This document shows, one piece after another, positions 1-7,529 of a stretch of DNA of 64,000 bases. Under the pieces are notes generated by a model that saw nothing but the letters and a program-made list of their open reading frames with translations, searched no databases and had not been told where the DNA came from. The DNA is taken from NCBI RefSeq assembly GCF_041380365.1, contig NZ_CP159981.1, forward strand, positions 2,046,001 to 2,110,000. The letters are read 5' to 3'. The position numbers and the translations under genes were made by a program. Positions within the stretch are counted from its first letter, which is position 1; each line of letters starts with the position of its first letter. The DNA comes from Buchananella sp. 14KM1171. Lineage in GTDB: Bacteria; Actinomycetota; Actinomycetes; Actinomycetales; Actinomycetaceae.

Positions 1-1103
1 ATGCGCAAGCGCTGGGCGGCACCTCTCAACCCTGCCACCATACGGCGGAACGCGGTGATCGGATGGAAGACCATGGTGTGCGCGGTCTTGCACATGCCTC
101 TCAGCCCACGCGCAATAGTGCGCAAGCTCCCGCGGGCGAAAGTGAGGAATGCTCCTTTCAGGCCGCCGGCTGCTTTTATTGCCTTACCCAGCCCGCCCAG
201 GGCCTTCAGGGACGAGACAGCACCGCGCAGGCCGCCCAGGCCGATGCAGCCCAGGCCGGCAAAGACCACGGAGAGGAGGGCTTCGCCCCAAGTCTTCTCC
301 CCACCCAAGGCCAGGCCGATGTTGGCTAGTGCAGCAACGATCCCAGCGATGCCGGCGATAACCGCTAGTGCCTGCCCCAGCACGGGCACCCAGCACAAGA
401 CCAGGGCCAAGATGCCCGCGATATTGGCCACCCATTCAGCGATGGCGGCGATCCAGCCCAGGATCTTGGCTCCCCAGTTCTCCCACCAGCCGTCATTGAG
501 CCCATCGGTGGCGGTAACACCCTGGATCGCATCAATAGCGGTCTGCGCGGCTAGGTCACGCTCCCGGACGGCGTTTTCAACCACCCGAACTTGGTTATCG
601 ATCCGGTCTTGCGCGGCATCTGCGTCCTGCCTGGCAGACCGGGCTAGCCGCGTGTAACGCACCTGCTGGTCATGCCCAAAGCCGCCCTCATCGTCGCTAT
701 TCGCGTAGTCGTCGGCCAGGTCCTGGTAGTAGCGCTGGTTGTCACGGGCCTCATCGCGTTCCCACCTGGCCTGCCTGGCCGCATACAAAGCATTCAATGT
801 GTCGGTCTGCACCCGGTCCAACGCCGCCGAATACGTCTCCAATGCCTCCCCGGCCGCGCGATAACGCCCCTCGGCCTTGCCGATCCCATCGAGCAGGGTG
901 TCACGCTGCTCCAGCAGCGCCGTGACACTCTCGGCCCGCGAGCTTGCCCCAGCCTCTAGCGCCCGCAGGTTGTCGGCGCAACGCTTGATCGCATCAGCCA
1001 CACCCCGATACCGGGTTGCGCCATCACGCACCACCACCGGATCCCCCGGAGTCGGATCACCACCCAACCCCAGAGCACTCCAATCAGAGGGACGCGCACT
1101 CAT
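1..1103 (-). CDS. T7SS-associated toxin-like protein, N-terminal part (cut by window edge)
   Basis: An open frame of 367 codons runs from the ATG at 1103 off the left edge. The first ~210 residues are charged and helical, with many Arg, Asp, Gln and Ala residues, and look like the WXG100-like/coiled-coil leader of actinobacterial polymorphic toxins. A Trp-rich segment with WWENWGAKILGW follows, then a hydrophobic stretch of about 60 residues (IAAIAEWVANIAGILALVL onward), then a Gly/Ala/Lys/Arg-rich part. The C-terminal domain, which would be the toxic domain in this family, lies outside the window. It starts 23 bp after the stop of a WXG100-like gene, the usual arrangement of T7SS effector and partner. 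The toxin role is inferred from architecture and context only. Confidence 0.6.
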   Translation of the reverse strand, partial: MSARPSDWSALGLGGDPTPGDPVVVRDGATRYRGVADAIKRCADNLRALEAGASSRAESVTALLEQRDTLLDGIGKAEGRYRAAGEALETYSAALDRVQTDTLNALYAARQARWERDEARDNQRYYQDLADDYANSDDEGGFGHDQQVRYTRLARSARQDADAAQDRIDNQVRVVENAVRERDLAAQTAIDAIQGVTATDGLNDGWWENWGAKILGWIAAIAEWVANIAGILALVLCWVPVLGQALAVIAGIAGIVAALANIGLALGGEKTWGEALLSVVFAGLGCIGLGGLRGAVSSLKALGGLGKAIKAAGGLKGAFLTFARGSLRTIARGLRGMCKTAHTMVFHPITAFRRMVAGLRGAAQRLR

Positions 1104-1126
1104 AGACAACTAATCCCCTCATCGCT

Positions 1127-1486
1127 TTAGGCGATTGTGGCTGTTGGGTGGGTGCTGGCCCCGCCACCAGTGGCGCCACCACCGGTCCCGGTGGGGGTTT
1201 GGCCGTTTAGGGTGTTGGCGCCGTCTTGGTCGAGCTTGATCCACGCATCTGCCACGGCCAGGGAGGCGTCGGAGAAGGCTTTGAGGGCGTCGATGAACTT
1301 TTGGCGCTTGTCGTCCCAGTCATGGGCAAAACCCCGCACGGTCTCACTCAAAGCCCCGTGCCCCACTGCGGCGGCAATGGTGTTGGAGTTCGTGTTGGCG
1401 CTTTCAAACTCCGAAGCGATCGTCTTGGCCGAGGCCCCGATTGTGCCTAGTGCGCCAACATCAACCCTGATGGACTGCAAAACCAT
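1127..1486 (-). CDS. WXG100-like small secretion partner
   Basis: 119 residues, almost entirely helical, with a central HDWDDKRQ segment where ESAT-6-like proteins carry their WXG turn, and a Gly/Thr/Ala-rich tail. It fits the small helical proteins encoded just upstream of T7SS toxins, which pair with the toxin's helical N-terminus and guide it to the EccC ATPase. A GGGGGG run just before the ATG can serve as ribosome binding site. The strict W-x-G motif is missing (W-D-D is present), so the family call rests on size, helicity and context. It is probably cotranscribed with the toxin-like gene downstream. Confidence 0.6.
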   Translation of the reverse strand: MVLQSIRVDVGALGTIGASAKTIASEFESANTNSNTIAAAVGHGALSETVRGFAHDWDDKRQKFIDALKAFSDASLAVADAWIKLDQDGANTLNGQTPTGTGGGATGGGASTHPTATIA

Positions 1487-1514
1487 CCCCCCTGTTCTTG
1501 TTGCCTCGTACTAG

Positions 1515-1563
1515 AGCGGCCCCGGTGGGCACGAATAACACGCGCGCACCCACCGGGGCCGCT
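1515..1563 (-). terminator. Strong hairpin between the two WXG100-like genes
   Basis: A 15-bp perfect inverted repeat (AGCGGCCCCGGTGGG and its complement) with a 19-base loop lies between the stop of the 99-aa WXG100 gene and the start of the 119-aa gene. There is no T run on either side. Inside a presumed operon this suggests partial termination or 3'-end protection that would give more mRNA for the first gene. That role is inference. Confidence 0.55.
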
Positions 1564-1578
1564 AGAGCCATAACGGGG

Positions 1579-1878
1579 TCAGCCCCGCAGGGAAGAGCTC
1601 ATCTGGGTGTCCATGTCCACTACGGCGTTGGCGTACTGGGTCAGGAAGTTGCCCAAGGGCTCCATGCTCTCGTTGACCTGCTTTAGGCCGGTGGAGAGCT
1701 TTTCGAACTGCTCGGAGTAGGCGCCAGAAGCTGCCTGGGTGGTGAAACCAGAACCGATCAGGCCGTTAACGGCGGCCAGGGCTTCTTGGATCTTGCCGTC
1801 GATCTCTGCCTTGATGGAGACCAGCTGGCTGCCGATGCGACGCATCTCTTCTGGCGTGTAGCCGTACGCGTTAGCCAT
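1579..1878 (-). CDS. WXG100 family protein (ESAT-6-like)
   Basis: 99 residues, the family's typical size. Two helical arms flank a GSGFTTQAA turn near residue 44; the position normally held by Trp-x-Gly reads S-G-F. The C-terminal arm has the regular hydrophobic spacing of helical-hairpin dimers (FEKLSTGLKQVNESMEPLGNFLTQYA). Proteins of this family are exported as dimers by the EccC/EssC ATPase, which is encoded 1.1 kb downstream on the same strand. An AAGG motif precedes the ATG. Loss of the canonical Trp is unusual, but length and context strongly support the call. Confidence 0.8.
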   Translation of the reverse strand: MANAYGYTPEEMRRIGSQLVSIKAEIDGKIQEALAAVNGLIGSGFTTQAASGAYSEQFEKLSTGLKQVNESMEPLGNFLTQYANAVVDMDTQMSSSLRG

Positions 1879-2000
1879 TACCTTGCACCCTTCCGTGTAC
1901 TAGAGCACCCACGCTCACCAACGCAAAAACCCTAACCACACCAGCCCCAACCCACAACCAGTTCCACACACCAACCCCGACCAAACCCCAGCCCCCACCG

Positions 2001-2202
2001 CCCGGCTACAGCCGGGCCGTGCTCAGCACGGCTCTCCGCGACTTGTCAGGGCACGCGACCGCCGGGCTCCAGCCGGCCAGCCGGCCAATGGGCCAACCGG
2101 CCAGTGGGGCAATGGGGCAGCCGGGTAGGCGGATAGTGGGGTGGAGAGGCGACCGGCGAGCCGGCGAGCCGGCCAGCCGGGCGACCCGGCCGCCGGGGCG
2201 GG
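2001..2202. repeat. Hairpins and CCGGCC-rich low-complexity DNA
   Basis: The 324-bp gap between the WXG100 gene and the PH-like membrane-protein gene holds no credible ORF. Two short hairpins stand side by side (CCCGGC/GCCGGG at about 2001-2016 and CCGTGC/GCACGG at about 2017-2031). They are followed by degenerate tandem units of AGCCGG, CGGCC and ATGGGGC type up to the next stop codon. The first part of the gap (1879-2000) is C/A-rich and would contain the WXG100 promoter; I see no clear hexamers. Confidence 0.5.
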
Positions 2203-2766
2203 CTAGTTGAGCAGCCAGGCGTTCAGGTTGGCCGCGATCTCGAAGGTCGGCTGCCCACCCACGGCCATGAGGCCCTTCTGCGGGTCGGTCATCAAGACGG
2301 TCGCGTACGCGGTCTGGTGGGTGGCGATGATCAACGCGATGTAGGTCTGCCCGGCCCAGGGCAACTCGGCACAGGTGATGGATGTGATCTGGTTCTTCGG
2401 CAGCACCACGCTCGGCTCGGTGGGCTTCTTCGAGACGTCGTGGATCTCCAGGCGGTCTTCCAGAACCAGGATGGCGCGCTTGCGTCGCAGCGCGGACAAG
2501 GCGTCGTCCTTCTGGCCCAGGTGGGTCCAGGTGATGTATCCCTGCAGCAGGGCCAGGTGCGGGCGCTGCCTGAGCTGAGCCAGCCTCTCCCCGCCAAAGG
2601 ACTTGCCGTGGCGCCAGACCCACAGCAAGATTGGCACCAGCGCGGCGACGACGGCCGCGAGCATGATCAGCCAGTAATCGCCGCCCCGCGCCCAGATTCG
2701 CCAGAGACCGATCGCCGCCAGGGGGAAGGCCGCCGCAGCGGTGGCGAAAGTCGTCTTCTTGTTCAT
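2203..2766 (-). CDS. Two-TM membrane protein with PH-like tail
   Basis: 187 residues. Two adjacent membrane helices (about 9-25 and 33-53) are followed by a basic linker and a ~110-residue soluble domain of alternating beta strands (RAILVLEDRLEIHDV, QITSITCAEL, TYIALIIATHQ) ending in an amphipathic helix. That layout resembles bacterial PH-like domains on short membrane anchors, but I cannot prove the fold. A similarly built protein is at 19291-19887 (RRKRAILVLEDRLEIHD here aligns with KNEAALVISREALELHD there), so the two are probable paralogues at either end of the T7SS-linked region. It is encoded downstream of the EccC-like gene on the same strand. No function is known. Confidence 0.7.
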   Translation of the reverse strand: MNKKTTFATAAAAFPLAAIGLWRIWARGGDYWLIMLAAVVAALVPILLWVWRHGKSFGGERLAQLRQRPHLALLQGYITWTHLGQKDDALSALRRKRAILVLEDRLEIHDVSKKPTEPSVVLPKNQITSITCAELPWAGQTYIALIIATHQTAYATVLMTDPQKGLMAVGGQPTFEIAANLNAWLLN

Positions 2767-2883
2767 CGGGGTTCACCTTTCCAGTCGCCTGCTCAAGCTT
2801 CGGGCCACGCCAAGCGTACTGAGGCCGGCCAACGGCGCGCACTGGCCATCCACAGGGACAACCAATGGGTCGCCCGCCTCCGT

Positions 2884-2960
2884 GTTGAATGCCGCCCCGC
2901 CCGCCGGTACCGGATTGGACGACGCCCCGCCCGCCTCCGCGTTGGACGATGCCCCGCCGG
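2884..2960. repeat. Three degenerate tandem copies of the TTGGACGACGCC motif
   Basis: The 202-bp gap between the EccC-like gene and the 187-aa gene contains three near copies of a unit reading TTGGACGACGCCCCGCC (2915 onward; a second copy TTGGACGATGCCCCGCC at 2942; a diverged one at 2884). The motif is the local form of a sequence that recurs between genes throughout the window. Confidence 0.6.
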
Positions 2961-2968
2961 CCCACCGA

Positions 2969-5900
2969 TCAGCTAGGCCGCCCGGACTCCGGCATGGGCA
3001 GCTGCACCGTCCACATCTTGCCCGAGCGCACGTACACGCCCCGGCCCAGCGGGTAGTCGCTGCGCTTGACGCGTGGCAGGTCCACCTTGAACAGCAGGTC
3101 GCCGTCCATCGGGTTGGGCTGCATCACGATGCCGTGGCGAGTGTTGCGCACCTCTGCGATCAGCTGCCAGCCCGAGGCCCAGGCGCTGGTCTCCTGCTCG
3201 GCCAGCACGAAGTGGCCGTTGCGGCGCAGCTTCTTGATCACGTCCAGCACCGGGGTTTCCGCCGGCGTGCTCACCAGCTCGCCGAGGGACTCGATGACCA
3301 GCACCACGTCCGGCAGGGCCTCGTTCTGGGCCGGTGCCTCGGCAAGCGGCTTGAGCCTGGCGGCCAGCTCCACCGCCTCCTCCGGGTCGTGCGCGGTGGC
3401 AGCCCACAGCGGCAGGGCGTGCACGCGGGAGCGGCGCGGGCCGATGAAGAAGAACTCGGCCGCCGGGGCCCAGCGGTGCATGGACTGCGTGATCGACTCC
3501 AGCGCACTGGTGCGGCCACTGCCGGGCATACCCGCGATCATCATCGCGCCCTGGCCGGTGAACGGCATTGCGGCCAGCGTCGACTCCTCGATACCGAGCA
3601 CGGGCAGCCCCTCAACGGAGTCCGGCACCTGGGAGCGGTGCACCTGGGTGTCCATCCGGGCGATCGGCTGGGCCGGCGCCACGCCGCGCACCCGCAGCTC
3701 CTCGGCCAGCGCATCTATCGCGCGCGCCTGCTTGGCGGGCAGGGAGGAACCGCCGGGCACCGCCACCTGCAGCTCGTTGTCCTGGCCGGCAAGGACGGCG
3801 CGGCCGGGAGGAGCGTCGTCCAAAACGTCCCTGGGCACGTCCAGGCTCGCGTAGGAGTTCTGGTCGGCCTGGCGCAAAACCAGGCGGGTGGGCAGGTGGG
3901 CGGAGAGCGAAGAGGGCAGCACGCCGTGGCGCTCGGCGGTGACCATGACGTGAATGCCCACCGCGCGGCCCTCGGAAAGCAGGCGGGAGAACAGGGCGAA
4001 CACGGAGTTGGGGGAGGCGTTGAGTTCGAACTCGGTGCGGAATGCCCCAAATCCGTCGATCAACAGCAGGATGCGCGCCTCGTCGGTGCTCCCAGTGGCC
4101 TGCCGGTACTCGGCGATCGAACCCACGCGGGCCGCCGCGAAGCGCGCGGAGCGCTGCTCCATCACGTCCACGAGCTTGCGCATCAGGCGGCCGATTCGCT
4201 CCAGGTCGGAGCCGTCGATGATCGAGCCAACCACCGGCAGCCCCTCCAGCATGGACAGGCCGGCCGTGGAGAAATCGATGCCGTAGATCTCGGTACGCGC
4301 CTCGGGCGAGGTCGCAGCAGCGGCGAAGGCCAGGGAGCGCAGCACTGCGGACTTACCGGAGCCGCCCGCACCGAACACGGCCAGGTTGCCGTCCTCGTCC
4401 GGCTTGTAGAAGACCGGGTGCTGGCTCTGGTGGGCCGGATCGTCCACGATGCCGAACAGCAGGCGCTCGGAGCTCGAAGACGCCCCAAAGGTGCGCCCCA
4501 GCTCCGCCAGGTCGTAGTGGGTGCCCAGCTCCGGCAGCCACGGCTTGCGCGGTGCGGGGATGCCGCACAGGTCGGCGGCCCCGGAGATCGCGGTGACCAC
4601 CCGGCTGATGTCCGTGGGGGTGGACTCGTCCTCCGCGTCGTGCTGCTGCGGGCGCGGAATATCCCACGGAATACCGCTGCCGAACGTCATCGTCTCGATG
4701 TCGATGCGGCCCGGCCCTGCCTCCGCCACAGTGCGGCCGCCGGCGTAGCCCGCCTGGAACAGGGAGATGCGGCCCGGGCCGGTGCGCACGGCGGCGCGGC
4801 CCGGGATGCGCGGGTCGAACTCCGCCGCCAGCGGAGAGTCGATCACGTCCACCGAGTCGGACTCGTCGGCCATGCGTAGCGCGATACGCAGGGCCGTGTT
4901 GGCGCGCAGGTTGCCCTTGATGACGCCCGCCGGGCGCTGCGTGGCCAGGATCAGGTGCAGGCCCAGGGAGCGGCCGCGCTGGGCCACGTCCACCACGCCG
5001 TCCACGAACTCCGGCACCTCCTGCACCAGAGCCGCGAACTCGTCCACCACGATCACCAGAGAGGGCGGACACTCCGGGTCCCCGGTGCGCTCCAGGGCCG
5101 CCAGGTCCTTGGCGTTCTTCAGGTTCAACAGGTGCTCACGGTACTGCAGCTCCGCCCGCAGGGAAGTCAGGGCGCGGCGCACCAGGTGCGGGGAGAGGTC
5201 GGTAACCAGGCCCACCGAGTGGGGCAGGCGCACGCAGTCCGCGAATGCGGAGCCACCCTTGTAGTCCACAAACAGGAAGGTCACCCGCTGGGGGCTGTGC
5301 GCGGCCGCCATGCCCAGGATCCAGGACTGCAAGAACTCAGACTTACCGGCGCCGCTAGTACCGCCCACCAGTGCGTGGGGCCCCTGTCCCTTCAGGTCCA
5401 GGGTGAACTCTCCCTGCGGGCCCTGGCCCACCAGCGCGCGCAGGTTGGCCGCCCGGCGCGGGCCCTGCGCCGCACGCGTGAGCACCGAGCCGTTCTCCTG
5501 CCAGCGCTCCACGGTCACCTGCGGCGAACTGGCCAACTCGGTTCCCGCCAGCGCCAGGTAGGAGACGGCGCGGGGAATACCGGATTGGTCGATCACGGGC
5601 GCGCCGGCGTCCTCGATCGGGGAGAGCTGACGGGCCAGATTGCCGGCCATCACCTCGGTGAGGGGCTCCACCCGGCTGATCGGGGCGTTGTACTCCTGGT
5701 CAACGAAGCCTGCGGTCACGCTGCCGTCGTCCTCGTGAGCCAGGAAGATGCGGCAGTCGGCCGGGAGCTTGGCCTGGGCGTCGGCCATCCACAGCAGGTG
5801 CACCCCGGCGTCGGGGCCGTCCTTCGCCAAGGACACCAGGCGCCCGCGCTCCACCGGGGCGTCGTCCTCCACCAGCAGCACCACCGTCGGGAAGGACGCC

Positions 5901-7363
5901 TTGGCCTTCCTGCGGGCGTCCACAAGCTCCTCCAGCGCGGAGACCAGGGCGGAGACCGCAGCCGGCCCGGCCGCCAGGTGGGAGCCACCCAGGGGGGAAT
6001 AGGGCGAGCCCACGTGCGGCAGCCACATCAGGTATTGCCACGCATCGCTGGAGTCCGCTGACGCGATCGCGCACAGCACCAGCTCGGCGGGCGAGTGCAG
6101 GCAGGTCAGTTGGGCCACGAGCCCGCGCGCCACCGGCAGACGCCACTCCTCCCGTCCCGCCAATCCCAGGTTGCGGGCCTCGCTAAAGGGGGCGGTGATT
6201 GGAACGTCGTCCACGAATTTGACCTTCTCAGCCAGGTCAGTGATCCGGGCCCAGGTGGCGGCGTCGGCGTCCTTGCGGCTTGGCAGCGTCAGCTTGTTGC
6301 GCGAAAGCGCCCGCCCCATCCCCAGGTTGACGGTCAGGTAGTCCGAATCGGCGGGGCGGCGGTGCCACAGGCGCGGGCTGAGACTGAAACCGGCCTCGAT
6401 CACCGAATCCAGGGTGGGGATCTCGTCACGGCGGTGCAGGTGCTCCTCCACCAGCGCCTGCGTCAGGTCCTTCTCCAGCGCAGCGATGTCCTCCTCGAAG
6501 CGCTCCTCGTCAGCCTTGCGTGCCTTCTTCGCCGTGATCTTGGCATCCAGGTAGGTGCCCACCGCGATCAGCGGGCTCAAGCCCACAAAGATGATGCTCA
6601 TGATGTTGCGGGACACGGCAAAAAGGATTGTTCCCATCAGCAGCGGCGCCACCATGGCAATCAGCGGGAACTTGCGCGCGCCCTGCTTCTTGGGGGCCTC
6701 CGGCGCGGCGAACTCGCGCCCCTTGTAGCGCACCCGCACCTGCGGGGAGCGGTTGAACGACGTCTCCACGAGCGCCGGCGAATCAGCGGCCGCAGCGCGC
6801 TCCACGATGAACGTGGTGGCGCCGGCCAAGACCGTGGTGCGCGGCCCCAGGACGGCCTGCTCCACGCGTTCGTCCGCCAAGACCAGGCCGTTGGCGGAGT
6901 GCATGTCGATGATCTCCACCTGGGCGCCTACCACGATGCGGGCATGCCGCCTGGAAATCTGGCGGTCGTTTATGACCACGTCGCAGTCGTCGCTGCGGCC
7001 GATCACGTTCGGGCCGGGGCGCAGCGGGAAGACCGCCCCGGCGTCGGGACCAGAGATCACCCGCAGACGGGCCGGCACCGAGCTGCCGGAGCTAGAACCG
7101 GTCTCCGCCCACTGCGTCAACCTGACCCGCTGACCCGAGCGCAGCGCCGCCTCCGTTACCAGCGAACGCGGGGGAAGCACCGCGATCGCGGAGTTCTCGT
7201 CAGAAAGCAACTCCAGGGTGAGGGAATTGTCCGCCGGAATGTAAAGGCTGGTCTGACCGCTGCGAATAGTGGAGGCCACATCGCAAATCGTCGTGTTGGC
7301 CTCAGCGGTCACCATTACCGGCCGGATCCCGTCCGTGGAAACCAGTTCGAGCTTCAGACGCAA
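2969..7363 (-). CDS. eccC: FHA-domain type VII secretion ATPase (EccC/EssC-like, FtsK family)
   Basis: 1464 residues. The order is: an N-terminal beta-rich region (1-95); an FHA domain (about 101-188, with GRS, SRRH and a later S-A-N-G motif); two membrane helices (about 232-270); then three FtsK/SpoIIIE-type ATPase modules. Walker A motifs are GGTSGAGKS (~663), GAGGSGKS (~995) and GMPGSGRT (~1277); VIVVDE (~768) is the first Walker B. The third P-loop has Arg in place of Lys, so that module is probably degenerate, as is known for EccC proteins. It would power export of the WXG100 proteins and toxin encoded downstream. I chose TTG 7363 because GGAG lies six bases upstream; an open frame continues to 7936 but overlaps the divergent gene. 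FHA domains bind phosphothreonine, which fits the kinase gene at 11860. Confidence 0.9.
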   Translation of the reverse strand: MRLKLELVSTDGIRPVMVTAEANTTICDVASTIRSGQTSLYIPADNSLTLELLSDENSAIAVLPPRSLVTEAALRSGQRVRLTQWAETGSSSGSSVPARLRVISGPDAGAVFPLRPGPNVIGRSDDCDVVINDRQISRRHARIVVGAQVEIIDMHSANGLVLADERVEQAVLGPRTTVLAGATTFIVERAAAADSPALVETSFNRSPQVRVRYKGREFAAPEAPKKQGARKFPLIAMVAPLLMGTILFAVSRNIMSIIFVGLSPLIAVGTYLDAKITAKKARKADEERFEEDIAALEKDLTQALVEEHLHRRDEIPTLDSVIEAGFSLSPRLWHRRPADSDYLTVNLGMGRALSRNKLTLPSRKDADAATWARITDLAEKVKFVDDVPITAPFSEARNLGLAGREEWRLPVARGLVAQLTCLHSPAELVLCAIASADSSDAWQYLMWLPHVGSPYSPLGGSHLAAGPAAVSALVSALEELVDARRKAKASFPTVVLLVEDDAPVERGRLVSLAKDGPDAGVHLLWMADAQAKLPADCRIFLAHEDDGSVTAGFVDQEYNAPISRVEPLTEVMAGNLARQLSPIEDAGAPVIDQSGIPRAVSYLALAGTELASSPQVTVERWQENGSVLTRAAQGPRRAANLRALVGQGPQGEFTLDLKGQGPHALVGGTSGAGKSEFLQSWILGMAAAHSPQRVTFLFVDYKGGSAFADCVRLPHSVGLVTDLSPHLVRRALTSLRAELQYREHLLNLKNAKDLAALERTGDPECPPSLVIVVDEFAALVQEVPEFVDGVVDVAQRGRSLGLHLILATQRPAGVIKGNLRANTALRIALRMADESDSVDVIDSPLAAEFDPRIPGRAAVRTGPGRISLFQAGYAGGRTVAEAGPGRIDIETMTFGSGIPWDIPRPQQHDAEDESTPTDISRVVTAISGAADLCGIPAPRKPWLPELGTHYDLAELGRTFGASSSSERLLFGIVDDPAHQSQHPVFYKPDEDGNLAVFGAGGSGKSAVLRSLAFAAAATSPEARTEIYGIDFSTAGLSMLEGLPVVGSIIDGSDLERIGRLMRKLVDVMEQRSARFAAARVGSIAEYRQATGSTDEARILLLIDGFGAFRTEFELNASPNSVFALFSRLLSEGRAVGIHVMVTAERHGVLPSSLSAHLPTRLVLRQADQNSYASLDVPRDVLDDAPPGRAVLAGQDNELQVAVPGGSSLPAKQARAIDALAEELRVRGVAPAQPIARMDTQVHRSQVPDSVEGLPVLGIEESTLAAMPFTGQGAMMIAGMPGSGRTSALESITQSMHRWAPAAEFFFIGPRRSRVHALPLWAATAHDPEEAVELAARLKPLAEAPAQNEALPDVVLVIESLGELVSTPAETPVLDVIKKLRRNGHFVLAEQETSAWASGWQLIAEVRNTRHGIVMQPNPMDGDLLFKVDLPRVKRSDYPLGRGVYVRSGKMWTVQLPMPESGRPS

Positions 7364-7529
7364 AGCAGACTCCAATCCTCCCGCGCGCGGGCCCACACCC
7401 GCGTAGGCAACCCGGCACAAGGATAGAAGGTGACGGAGGTCGCTCAGTAGGGCGCGCCCGAATGGGTCCCAGGAAGGGCAATAAATCTCCGGTAGCCTGT
7501 TGCAGATGGTCTTTGATCGGAGGCAACTC

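Noticed and set aside
2741-4879. 712-codon plus-strand frame opposite the EccC-like gene
   Set aside because: Shadow; Gln/His/Arg-rich without motifs, while the minus strand has FHA and P-loops.
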